A stretch of DNA of 47,567 nucleotides. Origin: Lachnospiraceae bacterium. GTDB taxonomy: Bacteria; Bacillota; Clostridia; Lachnospirales; Lachnospiraceae. The notes beneath the pieces are model-generated. The model was given only the letters and a program-made list of their open reading frames with translations, was not told where the DNA came from and did not search any database. Below, one piece after another: positions 8,054 through 16,094 of the stretch. Within the stretch, counting starts at the first letter, position 1. Every line of letters begins with the position of its first letter. The stretch is taken from NCBI GenBank assembly GCA_022510525.1, contig JAFLTH010000014.1, forward strand, positions 1-47,567, given 5' to 3'. A program made the translations under genes and the position numbers.

Positions 8054-9388
8054 TTAATTTATTAACATTATATCGTCAGTTGCAAAACCTGTAAGTATTC
8101 CGTTTATTATTGTATTGTTTAAGTCTTTGCCTGTTTTCTTAGCCACTTTAATATACTGTCTGGTATGTCCAAGTTGAAACTCCTGTCCGTCTATTTCCTT
8201 TTTGTCCTCAAACAGCACTTCTACCTCCGCACCAAGCAGGCTTTGTCTGTATGCCCTGGACATCTTGTCAGATAACTGTATGAGCCTGTTGCTGCGCTCA
8301 GATTTTATATTATCGGGAATCTGGTCCTCCATTACGGCAGCTCTTGTACCCCGGCGCTTGGAGTATTTGAAAATATGCATCTCATAAAAATTCACTTTTT
8401 CAAGAAATTTTTCGGTACACATAAATTCTTCTTCCGTTTCCCCGGGAAAACCTACAATAACATCCGTAGTAATGGCAGGCTTATTAAAATATTTCCGAAG
8501 CATTTCCACTTTTTCCAAGTATTCCCTTGTAGTGTAGTGTCTATTCATACGCTGCAGTGTATCGTCACAGCCGCTCTGGAGCGAAAGATGAAAATGGGGG
8601 CAAATTCGTGAAAGTTTACTTATCTCACTTACGAATTCCTCAGTAATAATTCCGGCCTCAAGAGAACCTAAACGAATACGCTCTATGCCTTCTACCTCAT
8701 TTAACTTCTTAAGCAGCTGCAGAAGTTCCCTCTCACCTCTGTCGATACCATATGAACTAATATGGATTCCTGTAAGAACAATTTCCTTATAACCCTGGGT
8801 CGCAATTCCTGACACTTCTGTCATAATATCTTCTTCTTTGCGGCTACGTGCCCGCCCTCTTGCATAAGGGATAATACAATATGAGCAAAACTGATTGCAG
8901 CCGTCCTGTATTTTAACATAAGCTCTGGTATTCTCCCTGGTGGAAGTAAGCTGCATTTCCTCATACTCGTCAGTATGATTGATATCTATGACCGTTTTAT
9001 CCTGCAGGGTCTTGTCTTCAGGCGATAAATTATTATTTTCTTTCGCAATCAGATACTCTTCCAATATATTAACAATATCTTTTTTACGATTGTTACCTAC
9101 TATCAAATCAATAGATGTATCCTTAAGCAACGCTGCCTCATCGGTCTGAACATAACATCCTGTTGCAACAACTATTGCTTCGGGATTCCGCTTTTTGGCA
9201 CGGTGAAGCATCTGTCTGCTTTTCTGGTCCGCGATATTTGTAACAGTACAGGTATTTATGATATATATATCGGCAGTTTCATCAAATTGAACAATTTCAT
9301 AGCCGTTTTCTTTTAATCTTTGTTGCATTACGTCCATTTCGTAACCATTCACCTTACATCCAAGGTTATGTAATGCTATTCTTTTCAT
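8054..9388 (-). CDS. mtaB: tRNA t6A37 methylthiotransferase
   Basis: A 444-residue radical-SAM methylthiotransferase that converts t6A to ms2t6A at position 37 of ANN-decoding tRNAs. The N-terminal domain carries three cluster cysteines (HNLGCKVNGYE, INTCTVTN, VATGCYVQ). The radical-SAM motif is CNQFCSYC (CxxxCxxC) near residue 165, and a TRAM-like C-terminus (AEVEVLFEDKK..GHTRQYIKV) follows. HNLGCKVN at the N-terminus and overall layout fit MtaB better than MiaB. GGAG precedes the ATG. It is separated from ireB by about 160 bases and divergent from the small HPr-like gene. Confidence 0.93.
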   Translation of the reverse strand: MKRIALHNLGCKVNGYEMDVMQQRLKENGYEIVQFDETADIYIINTCTVTNIADQKSRQMLHRAKKRNPEAIVVATGCYVQTDEAALLKDTSIDLIVGNNRKKDIVNILEEYLIAKENNNLSPEDKTLQDKTVIDINHTDEYEEMQLTSTRENTRAYVKIQDGCNQFCSYCIIPYARGRARSRKEEDIMTEVSGIATQGYKEIVLTGIHISSYGIDRGERELLQLLKKLNEVEGIERIRLGSLEAGIITEEFVSEISKLSRICPHFHLSLQSGCDDTLQRMNRHYTTREYLEKVEMLRKYFNKPAITTDVIVGFPGETEEEFMCTEKFLEKVNFYEMHIFKYSKRRGTRAAVMEDQIPDNIKSERSNRLIQLSDKMSRAYRQSLLGAEVEVLFEDKKEIDGQEFQLGHTRQYIKVAKKTGKDLNNTIINGILTGFATDDIMLIN

Positions 9389-9421
9389 TTTATTCTCCGA
9401 TTTTTTGTTATGTTTTTATGA

Positions 9422-9450
9422 TTGACTTTTATTCTGCCAACCTTTAGTAT
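9422..9450 (+). promoter_or_regulatory. promoter of the small HPr-like gene
   Basis: Plus-strand TTGACT (9422-9427), 17-base spacer, TAGTAT (9445-9450), followed 35 bases later by an AAAGGAGG ribosome-binding site and the ATG at 9486. Confidence 0.6.
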
Positions 9451-9485
9451 TATAGTTGGAAGTATGTGTAAAGGAGGCAGTTATT

Positions 9486-9716
9486 ATGAAAACAGTTCAA
9501 ATTTCATTAAATTCTATAGATAAGGTTAAATCTTTCGTTAATGATATTTCAAAATTTGACTACGATTTTGACTTGGTATCAGGCAGATATGTAATTGATG
9601 CCAAATCCATAATGGGTATTTTCAGTCTGGATTTATCTAAGCCCATTGATTTGAATATTCATACAGAAGATAGTGCTGATGAAATAATGGCAGCGTTGAA
9701 ACCGTATCTTATGTAA
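9486..9716 (+). CDS. HPr-fold protein lacking the phosphorylatable histidine
   Basis: A 76-residue protein with the HPr fold signature. The Ser46 region is well preserved (DAKSIMGIFSLDLSKP), and the C-terminal strand and helix follow the HPr pattern. Where HPr has the active-site loop with His15 (G-[IL]-H-A-R-P) this protein reads SIDKVKSF, so it cannot accept phosphate from enzyme I at that site. The ATG at 9486 is fixed by AAGGAGG; an upstream in-frame ATG at 9456 lacks such a site. It stands alone between mtaB and thiI. A role as an HPr kinase target or protein-binding regulator is inference. Confidence 0.75.
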   Translation: MKTVQISLNSIDKVKSFVNDISKFDYDFDLVSGRYVIDAKSIMGIFSLDLSKPIDLNIHTEDSADEIMAALKPYLM

Positions 9717-9727
9717 GATACGGTTTC
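9698..9727. terminator. bidirectional terminator palindrome across two stop codons
   Basis: Bases 9698-9727 form a perfect 30-base palindrome (14-bp arms). It contains the stop of the plus-strand HPr-like gene (TAA, 9714-9716) and reaches the first base of the minus-strand thiI stop (9727-9729). T/A-rich ends allow it to act in both directions. Confidence 0.65.
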
Positions 9728-10905
9728 TACGATACTATTACCAGTTCATCGGTTTCTAATGCTGTTTGTACCAGCTCGTCTATTTTTTCTGTAAGATTTT
9801 CCTCATGTTTTATTATGAATTTTAAATTCGGTTTGGTGACCGGGTGTTTGGCTACAAAGATTGTGCAGCAGTCCTCATATGGCAGGATTGAGGTTTCATA
9901 GGTGTCTATTTTTTCCGCAATATCTACAATTTCCATTTTGTCGAAGCCTATAAGGGGTCTGTAGACGGGGAGAGTGCAGACTTCGTTGGTGGCCATCAGG
10001 CTGTGCATGGTCTGGGAGGCTACTTGTCCTATGCTTTCTCCGGTAATCAGGCCCAAACATTCGGATTCTTTGGCGATGTGCTCGGCTATGCGCATCATGT
10101 AACGTCGCATGATTATTGTCAGTTCATCATGTGGGCACTGGTCGTAAATATAAAGTTGGATATCCGTAAAGTTGATAATATGCAGATATATCGGTCCCGT
10201 ATATTGGGCTACCTTTTTTGCCAGGTCTATTACTTTTTGTTTGGCGCGCTCGCTGGTGTACGGAGGTGCATGAAAGTATACGGCGTCGATTTTGACACCC
10301 CTTTTGGCAATCATATAGCCTGCTACCGGAGAATCGATTCCACCGGATAACAGAAGCATTGCTTTGCCGCCTGTTCCGACCGGCATTCCGCCGGGACCGG
10401 GAATTATTTCGGAATAGATGTATATTTTATCTCTGATCTCAACATGCAGCATAATATCGGGGGAGTGTACATCGACGGTCATTTCCGGGTATGCATCGAG
10501 GATTACTCCGCCTAATTCCATATTGATTTCCATGGAGTCCAGCGGATAATTTTTTCTTGCCCTTCTTGCCGCAACTTTGAAAGTTTTATGCTTGTCCGGA
10601 TAAACTTCGTCTACATAGCGTACAACTCTCTCACTGAGTTTTTCAAAGCCTTCATCTTCAGCATAAACTACCGGGCAGACTCCTGCAATTCCGAATACTT
10701 TGCAAAGAGCGGAAACCGTTTCATCATAATCAAAATCCGAAACCGCATCCACATATATCCTTCCGTCTGTTTTGCGTACCGTAAAATCTCCGTCACATCT
10801 TTTAAGTACGTGCTTTATCTGCTTCACCAGCGCATCTTCAAACATGTATCTGTTTTTGCCTTTTACACCGATTTCCGCATATTTGATCAAAAATGCCTTA
10901 AACAT
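9727..10905 (-). CDS. thiI: tRNA 4-thiouridine synthase
   Basis: A 392-residue ThiI. It has an N-terminal ferredoxin-like/THUMP region (about 1-165) and a PP-loop ATPase domain with MLLLSGGIDSPVAGYMI (about 183-199), which adenylates U8 of tRNA before sulfur insertion. It lacks the C-terminal rhodanese domain of the E. coli protein, as in Bacillus. There sulfur comes directly from a dedicated NifS-like desulfurase. That partner is the upstream gene here, an arrangement known from Bacillus (nifZ–thiI). Confidence 0.95.
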   Translation of the reverse strand: MFKAFLIKYAEIGVKGKNRYMFEDALVKQIKHVLKRCDGDFTVRKTDGRIYVDAVSDFDYDETVSALCKVFGIAGVCPVVYAEDEGFEKLSERVVRYVDEVYPDKHKTFKVAARRARKNYPLDSMEINMELGGVILDAYPEMTVDVHSPDIMLHVEIRDKIYIYSEIIPGPGGMPVGTGGKAMLLLSGGIDSPVAGYMIAKRGVKIDAVYFHAPPYTSERAKQKVIDLAKKVAQYTGPIYLHIINFTDIQLYIYDQCPHDELTIIMRRYMMRIAEHIAKESECLGLITGESIGQVASQTMHSLMATNEVCTLPVYRPLIGFDKMEIVDIAEKIDTYETSILPYEDCCTIFVAKHPVTKPNLKFIIKHEENLTEKIDELVQTALETDELVIVS

Positions 10906-10940
10906 AAAAATTTCCTTTCAGGTTAATTTATCAAATATCT

Positions 10941-10991
10941 GTGGTAAGGCGAAGACGTGTTTTGTATCAACGCTTTAACTCCGCCTACCAC
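10941..10991. repeat. imperfect hairpin between nifS-like and thiI
   Basis: GTGGTA (10941-10946) pairs with TACCAC (10986-10991) and GGCG (10948-10951) with CGCC (10982-10985), with one bulged A. Weaker inner pairs and a large loop follow. There is no T-run in the minus direction, so it is not a classical terminator. It could be an RNA-processing or stability element within the two-gene transcript. Confidence 0.45.
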
Positions 10992-11000
10992 ATTATATAT

Positions 11001-12155
11001 TTAGTGTCGCGTATATCTTCTAAGTGCAGGAACAATATCATACAAAGCCTGCAGTGTATAATTAATATCTTCTTCCGTTGTAAAAACAGAAAAGCTAAAA
11101 CGTATGGTAGAACTCAAAAGCTCTTTTTCTACCCCGATGGCCTTAAGTGTGGCTGAAGGCTGCGGTTTGCGAGCCGAGCAGGCACTTCCTGCGGAAACAT
11201 ATATTCCTCTTTCCTCCAGAGCATGCAGCAATACCTCGCTTCTGATGCCTCTAACCGAAAGGCTGACAATATGCGCAGCACTTTCAGCACCCATACATCC
11301 GTTGACTATAACATTATCTATCTTTGATGCGCCATGGATGAACATTTCTCTGAGTTTATACAGGCGTTTCATATCCTCATCAAGATTCGCATACATAATT
11401 TCCGAAGCTTTGGCCAGACCTGCGATTCCGGGCACATTTTCGGTGCCGGAACGCATACCGTTCTGCTGCCCGCCCCCGTAAATGATAGGACTTATTTTAA
11501 CCTTGCTGTTGATATATAAGAAGCCCACTCCTTTCGGTCCATGAATCTTATGCGCACTTACCGAAAGTAAATCTATATTCATTCTGTAGGGGTAAATACG
11601 GAACTTACCAAACCCTTGTACCGCATCTACATGGAATAGGGTCCTTGGATTCATTCTCTTTATCAGTTCCCCTGCTTCAGCAATCGGCTGCAATGTCCCT
11701 ATTTCATTATTTGTATGCATAATCGATACCAGAATCGTATCTCTGGATATTGCATTCTGTAAATCTTCAAGACTGATTCTACCCTGTTTATCTACCGGCA
11801 GATAAGTTACCCTAAAACCTTGATCTTCCAGATATCTCATGGTCTGCATCACCGCCGGATGCTCTATCTGAGTTGTAATAATGTGGCGTCCGCTTCTATG
11901 ATTGGCCATTGCCGTGCCGATTATGGCAATATTATCAGATTCGGTTCCGCCTGACGTAAAAAGAATTTCCTTCTCGTTTACCTTAAGTATCTTTGCCAGT
12001 ATTTCTCTGGAATATCGTAAATACTGCTCTGCTTCCACGCCTTTATTATGCAAACTGGAAGGATTTCCATAATCCTCACACATAATTTTCGTCATAAGCT
12101 GCGTTACTTCGTCAAAGCATCTGGTTGTAGCCGAATTATCCAAATATACTTCCAT
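11001..12155 (-). CDS. NifS/IscS-family cysteine desulfurase, probable ThiI sulfur donor
   Basis: A 384-residue PLP-dependent cysteine desulfurase. It begins MEVYLDNSATTRC and has the PLP-lysine motif SAHKIHGPKGVGF (about residues 195-210). The catalytic-cysteine loop is SAGSACSARKPQPSATL (about 318-334), and the PLP-His region HTNNEIGTLQP is present. It removes sulfur from cysteine as a persulfide for transfer. The next gene is thiI, so the likely job is sulfur supply for tRNA 4-thiouridine (NifZ-like) rather than Fe-S assembly; no iscU/sufU gene is nearby. Confidence 0.92.
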   Translation of the reverse strand: MEVYLDNSATTRCFDEVTQLMTKIMCEDYGNPSSLHNKGVEAEQYLRYSREILAKILKVNEKEILFTSGGTESDNIAIIGTAMANHRSGRHIITTQIEHPAVMQTMRYLEDQGFRVTYLPVDKQGRISLEDLQNAISRDTILVSIMHTNNEIGTLQPIAEAGELIKRMNPRTLFHVDAVQGFGKFRIYPYRMNIDLLSVSAHKIHGPKGVGFLYINSKVKISPIIYGGGQQNGMRSGTENVPGIAGLAKASEIMYANLDEDMKRLYKLREMFIHGASKIDNVIVNGCMGAESAAHIVSLSVRGIRSEVLLHALEERGIYVSAGSACSARKPQPSATLKAIGVEKELLSSTIRFSFSVFTTEEDINYTLQALYDIVPALRRYTRH

Positions 12156-12244
12156 AAACAGCTCCTATTTTTTATCAAATTTTGTGTTAATTACTCATAA
12201 TTTAATATATGATACTTCTTTGCATTTTGATAATCAGATAACCC

Positions 12245-12293
12245 GCGATGTTTGCTCCGTAGGAACAAACTCGCAGACGAACAAAGTTCGTCT
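12245..12293. repeat. two-hairpin palindromic element, copy 1 (rsmE/nifS-like gap)
   Basis: On the minus strand hairpin A (AGACGAAC-AAA-GTTCGTCT, 12275-12293) starts at the last base of the rsmE stop codon. Hairpin B (12245-12274, arms GCGAGTTTG / CAAACATCGC with a bulged base and an inner TCC/GGA stem) follows at once. A structurally matching copy lies at 38159-38210. Confidence 0.75.
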
Positions 12294-13030
12294 TATTCGA
12301 AATGATACATCAGCCATGACAACACGGTAATGGCTGCCGTCTCTGTTCTGAGAATACGTTTCCCAAGTGTAACGGGTATAATTCCTTTTTCTATAGCTGC
12401 TGCAATTTCGTTTTCTTCAAATCCGCCCTCCGGCCCGATAAAAAAACCCACCGATTCTCCCGGTTTAATACTGCTTACAATCTCTTTGGTTTTCGACATA
12501 TTTTCCGCCAATTCATAGGGAATAAGTTTTATATCTAATTGACCAGAATAGTCAATGGCTTCTTTCATAGTTTTTACCGCACTTATTTCCGGTATAACAG
12601 CTCTCTTGCATTGTTTAGCTGCTGCCTGCGCTATTGTCTGCCACCTGCTTACCTTGCTTATTGCCTTTTTTTCATCTAACTTAACAACAGATCTTGCTGC
12701 TGCTACCGGAATTATTTCATATACGCCAAGCTCCACCGCTTTTTGTATTATTAATTCCATTTTATCTGCTTTAGGCAGTCCCTGAAAAAGATAAATCTTA
12801 GACGGAAGTTCCACACCTTCTTCCCTGATAAAACGCAGGCCGCATATAACTTCATCTTCCGTAAACATTTCAATACCGCAGCGGTATTCCTTTCCGTCAA
12901 CACCATTACTTACCGCGATTTCTTCTCCGGTTTTCATTCTCAGCACATTCTTAATATGATTTACATCACTGCCTGTTATGACAATCCTGTTTCCCTGTAT
13001 TTGCGACGGCTGAACAAAAAACTGATACAT
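12293..13030 (-). CDS. rsmE: 16S rRNA m3U1498 methyltransferase
   Basis: A 245-residue SPOUT-class methyltransferase. The N-terminal PUA-like part starts MYQFFVQPSQI..GNRIVITGSDVNHIKNVLRMK. The knotted SAM-binding C-terminus has FFIGPEGGFEENEIAAA and the LGKRILRTETAAITVLSWL motif characteristic of RsmE. It methylates N3 of U1498 in 16S rRNA. It has only one plausible start, and its first 55 bases overlap the end of the vanZ-like gene, a long overlap. Its neighbour prmA also modifies the translation apparatus. Confidence 0.95.
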   Translation of the reverse strand: MYQFFVQPSQIQGNRIVITGSDVNHIKNVLRMKTGEEIAVSNGVDGKEYRCGIEMFTEDEVICGLRFIREEGVELPSKIYLFQGLPKADKMELIIQKAVELGVYEIIPVAAARSVVKLDEKKAISKVSRWQTIAQAAAKQCKRAVIPEISAVKTMKEAIDYSGQLDIKLIPYELAENMSKTKEIVSSIKPGESVGFFIGPEGGFEENEIAAAIEKGIIPVTLGKRILRTETAAITVLSWLMYHFE

Positions 13031-13479
13031 TTTTTCACCCCTAACATAATCAGTACCCCAAGAACCGCACCAACGCTGTCAATAATAACATCCCGGACAC
13101 TTCCAGAGCGTCCCCTCACAAAGAGTTGATGGATCTCATCGCTTGCCGCATAAAGCATCGCCAAAAATATGGCAATTATACCTTTTCTTAATTCCGTAAG
13201 CTGCCATCTCTCAAGCCAGAAAAATAATAGAACCGAAAGAATTGCATATTCCGTCATATGTGCCGCTTTTCTGACGTAGCCCTCAATAGCATTGGATATT
13301 CGTCGAATCTCTTCGTCGTTCAGATGCAGCCTGAAGAAAGTTACGGACGAGCTTACAACACGATAGCTGAAAGCTATGCTTGTCTCACTCGACTCTTCAC
13401 TCACCTGTGCGGAAAAAGAAAAAATTACGCACATCCAGATTATTGCAAGTAAACCTGCAATCGTACTTCTTTTCAACAT
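12976..13479 (-). CDS. VanZ-like membrane protein
   Basis: A 167-residue VanZ-family integral membrane protein. It has an N-terminal membrane segment ending in the family motif IFSFSAQ, then KAAHMTEYAILSVLLFFWL, IIAIFLAMLYAASDEIHQLFVRGRSGSVRDVIID (the DE-H-Q and GR..D signature) and a last segment VGAVLGVLIMLGV. VanZ raises teicoplanin resistance in the Tn1546 cluster, but chromosomal relatives are widespread and of unknown role. The ATG at 13479 overlaps the prmA stop as TAATG, which indicates coupling. No glycopeptide-resistance genes are nearby. Confidence 0.85.
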   Translation of the reverse strand: MLKRSTIAGLLAIIWMCVIFSFSAQVSEESSETSIAFSYRVVSSSVTFFRLHLNDEEIRRISNAIEGYVRKAAHMTEYAILSVLLFFWLERWQLTELRKGIIAIFLAMLYAASDEIHQLFVRGRSGSVRDVIIDSVGAVLGVLIMLGVKKCISFLFSRRKYRETGLS

Positions 13480-14465
13480 TATTCCATACGGGCCGTAACC
13501 GATGCCCACTCACCCTGATGAGTGACTTCAATCACATTAAGCCCTGCCTCCATAATTGCATTTATAACCATTTCTTCTTTTCCTTGAATTATTCCGGATG
13601 TAATATAAATACCGCCCTTTTTGATATGCTTCGTAATAACCGGAGTAAGGTCCACCAGTACATCGGCAAGAATATTAGCCACCACGATATCATAACACAT
13701 ATAACCGACTTTGTCCTGTATTTCTTTCTCTGTTATGATATTTCCTATCATCATCTTAAAATCTTCTTCAGGAATGCCATTGTCTTCCATATTCTGTTTA
13801 ACAGCTTCCACCGCACAGGGATCAAGGTCGGTACCTACCGCGCTCTTTGCTCCGTACATAAGTGCTACTATTGCAAGAATTCCGCTTCCGCAACCCACAT
13901 CCAAAAGCACTGTCTCAGGCGTTAGAAACTTCTTAATCTGTCGTATGCAAAGCTGAGTTGTCTCATGCATTCCGGTACCAAATGCTGTTCCGGGGTCAAT
14001 GTGCAGAACCTTTTTTCCTTTATCCTCTTCCTTTACGTCTTCCCATGATGGAATTACCAATAAATCATCTATATAAAACTGGTGAAAAAACTCTTTCCAG
14101 TTATTGATCCAATCAATATCTTCTGTTTCTTCTATAGTTATCGTGCCTTCCCCGATATCCATAAACATTCTGAGGTCTTCAAGTTCATCTTCAATACGGC
14201 TCATAATAGTCTCTCTATCAGTTGATTCACCGTTCACTTCCAGACTGCCGTCTTCTTTTTCTTCCACAAAAAAACTCAGATAAGCAATACCGTCATCTTC
14301 AAGGCTTACCGGCGGAATATCTACGAACATTTGCTCTTTTTCCCATGCTGTGAGCGGAATCTTATCTTCAATCTGAGCGCCTTCCAAACCAATGTCATAC
14401 AGAGTGCTTATAATTATATCTTCCGCTTCCGTCAATGTTTTTATTTTAAATTTTATCCATTTCAT
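13479..14465 (-). CDS. prmA: ribosomal protein L11 methyltransferase
   Basis: A 328-residue PrmA. The N-terminal substrate-binding domain contains WKEFFHQFYIDDLLVIPSW. The SAM-binding domain has the signature DPGTAFGTGMHETTQLC, the motif I stretch LLDVGCGSGILAIVAL, and VVANILADVLVDL (NPP-like position). It trimethylates lysines and the N-terminus of L11. It is first in the prmA–vanZ-like–rsmE–nifS-like–thiI run and diverges from the DUF3048 lipoprotein gene across 261 bases. Confidence 0.95.
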   Translation of the reverse strand: MKWIKFKIKTLTEAEDIIISTLYDIGLEGAQIEDKIPLTAWEKEQMFVDIPPVSLEDDGIAYLSFFVEEKEDGSLEVNGESTDRETIMSRIEDELEDLRMFMDIGEGTITIEETEDIDWINNWKEFFHQFYIDDLLVIPSWEDVKEEDKGKKVLHIDPGTAFGTGMHETTQLCIRQIKKFLTPETVLLDVGCGSGILAIVALMYGAKSAVGTDLDPCAVEAVKQNMEDNGIPEEDFKMMIGNIITEKEIQDKVGYMCYDIVVANILADVLVDLTPVITKHIKKGGIYITSGIIQGKEEMVINAIMEAGLNVIEVTHQGEWASVTARME

Positions 14466-14649
14466 ACTTTTAAAGATTTCCTTATTATTTTTATTTAATC
14501 TAAGCCGCTGTTATCTGTAACATTTGTCAACTCAATAAAAGCTTATATTCAGCCATTATTACGATATCGACCCTGTAGATTGCGTTTATTATATCATATT
14601 TCTATGTACATAAAAATAAAAATCATAAAATATTTCCACGATTTATGTG

Positions 14650-14678
14650 TGTACATAATGTAGATTTTGCATTATAAT
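14650..14678 (+). promoter_or_regulatory. promoter of the DUF3048 lipoprotein gene
   Basis: Plus-strand TGTACA (14650-14655), 17-base spacer and perfect TATAAT (14673-14678), about 50 bases before the start codon. A second TATAAT at 14684-14689 lacks a suitable -35. The rest of the 14466-14726 divergent gap holds no gene I can support; on the minus strand a TTGACA at about 14524-14529 has no -10 at the right distance. Confidence 0.6.
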
Positions 14679-14726
14679 AAAGATATAATAAGGCAAGTAT
14701 TGCAAAAAATAGAAGGGGAGAAAATT

Positions 14727-15908
14727 ATGCACAGAAAAAAAATTGTTTTACTAATGACTTGCTTCCTCCTTACTTTTTCACTTTTAGGCGGATGTGGCAA
14801 AAAACCGGAACCCGAAACCACACCTGAACCGGAAATCGAAGTACCGGTCGAGCCGGAAGTAGAGGAAGAACCGGTAGAAGAAGAGCCGGAAATAGTAAGA
14901 GCATATCCGGTTATTGAAGAAAGAGAAGTTGTAAACGGAAAGATGCAGAGTTATCTGACCGGCGAATGGAAGAGTACAGATGTTACTAAAAGAAGACCTA
15001 TCGCAGTTATGATTCCTAACAATGCACCTGCACTGCCTCAGTATGGAATATCTCAGGCCAGTATCATTTACGAAGCTCCTGTAGAGGGACGTATTACAAG
15101 ACTTATGGCTGTTTTTGAGGATTTTGATGATTTAGACAGAATAGGACCTGTAAGAAGCAGTCGCGACTATTTTGTTTATGTTGCAACAGGTTATGAAGCA
15201 ATTTACTGTAACTGGGGACTTGCAAGACCTTACGTTGAGGAACTTATTAATCGTCCTAATGTGTTAAATGTCAGCCAGGCTGTAGAAGGTATTCACAACC
15301 CGGCATCTGAAGCTTACTACAGAGTAAGCCGTCCCGGCAAAGCGCAGGAATTCACCGGATACCTTAAGATTGATGGTCTTATGAAGGCAGTGGACAGGCT
15401 TGAATATGACTGGGAATATGATGACGCCTATGTTCCTCCGTTTTTATTTGCAGCAGACAATGTAACTGCCGACTATAAGGATAATGATGATGCAACCTTA
15501 ATCTATCCCGGCGGAAAATCCGGAAGCAATTCAGGCGGTTACGGTTCATATCATCCTTATTTTGAATATAATGAAAGTGACCATTTATATTACAGATTCC
15601 AAGATGGCAACAAACAGATTGATGAATATAACGGAGATCAGGTTACGGTATCTAATGTAATATTCCAGTACTGTCATGGTGAGGTTAGGGATTCACATGA
15701 CTATCTTGCTTTTGGTGTACATGGTGAAGGCGACGCTATTGTATTTACCAATGGAAAAGTGATTGAAGGTACCTGGTCACGCTACGACGGTGACTTTACA
15801 CCTGCCAAGTTCTTTGATAAGAATGGTGATGAAATTATTTTCAATCAAGGTAAAACCTGGGTTTGCAATATATGGCAGGAGTATGGTGAGTTTGTAGAGT
15901 ACGAATAG
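14727..15908 (+). CDS. DUF3048-domain lipoprotein (YerB-like)
   Basis: A 393-residue exported lipoprotein. A short signal peptide (HRKKIVLLMTCFLLTFSLL) ends in the lipobox LLGGC, followed by a Pro/Glu-rich spacer (about residues 26-60). The DUF3048 N-terminal domain (RRPIAVMIPNNAPALPQYGISQASIIYEAP.. GRITRLMAVF, DRIGPVRSSRDYFV) and C-terminal domain (SNVIFQYCH, EGTWSRYD.. FNQGKTWVCNI) follow. The start at 14727 has GGGGAG upstream; an in-frame ATG at 14667 overlaps the promoter. B. subtilis YerB is the closest named relative by memory. Its molecular role is not established. Confidence 0.88.
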   Translation: MHRKKIVLLMTCFLLTFSLLGGCGKKPEPETTPEPEIEVPVEPEVEEEPVEEEPEIVRAYPVIEEREVVNGKMQSYLTGEWKSTDVTKRRPIAVMIPNNAPALPQYGISQASIIYEAPVEGRITRLMAVFEDFDDLDRIGPVRSSRDYFVYVATGYEAIYCNWGLARPYVEELINRPNVLNVSQAVEGIHNPASEAYYRVSRPGKAQEFTGYLKIDGLMKAVDRLEYDWEYDDAYVPPFLFAADNVTADYKDNDDATLIYPGGKSGSNSGGYGSYHPYFEYNESDHLYYRFQDGNKQIDEYNGDQVTVSNVIFQYCHGEVRDSHDYLAFGVHGEGDAIVFTNGKVIEGTWSRYDGDFTPAKFFDKNGDEIIFNQGKTWVCNIWQEYGEFVEYE

Positions 15909-15910
15909 AT

Positions 15911-15947
15911 ATCAGTGTTATTAATTATTAAAAATTAAATCACTGAT
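15911..15947. repeat. AT-rich stem-loop after the lipoprotein gene
   Basis: ATCAGTG (15911-15917) pairs with CACTGAT (15941-15947) around an A/T-rich loop, immediately after the stop codon and before the stronger terminator. It may protect the mRNA 3' end. Confidence 0.3.
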
Positions 15948-15950
15948 TTT

Positions 15951-15990
15951 AAAAGGCTTCTTTGGAGAGTTTCCTTGGAAGCCTTTTATT
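15951..15990 (+). terminator. terminator of the DUF3048 lipoprotein gene
   Basis: AAAAGGCTTC (15951-15960) pairs perfectly with GAAGCCTTTT (15978-15987) around a 17-base loop, ending in a T-run. It lies about 45 bases after the stop. The remaining bases to 16094 are AT-rich with no gene seen. Confidence 0.8.
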
Positions 15991-16094
15991 AATACATTTT
16001 TCAGTTTTTCATATGGAAGACTTCCCATTTGATTTAAGATTAAATAGACAAAATAAAGAAACTATAGACATAACTTAATAGTATTAAAGCATTG

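Noticed and set aside
12976..13479. VanZ-like gene as an antibiotic-resistance determinant
   Set aside because: No vanHAX, regulator or transposon is nearby; chromosomal VanZ-family proteins are common with unknown function.
14466..14726. Minus-strand promoter for prmA around TTGACA near 14524
   Set aside because: No acceptable -10 hexamer lies 16-18 bases downstream; a TATAAT further upstream has no good -35, so I did not call it.
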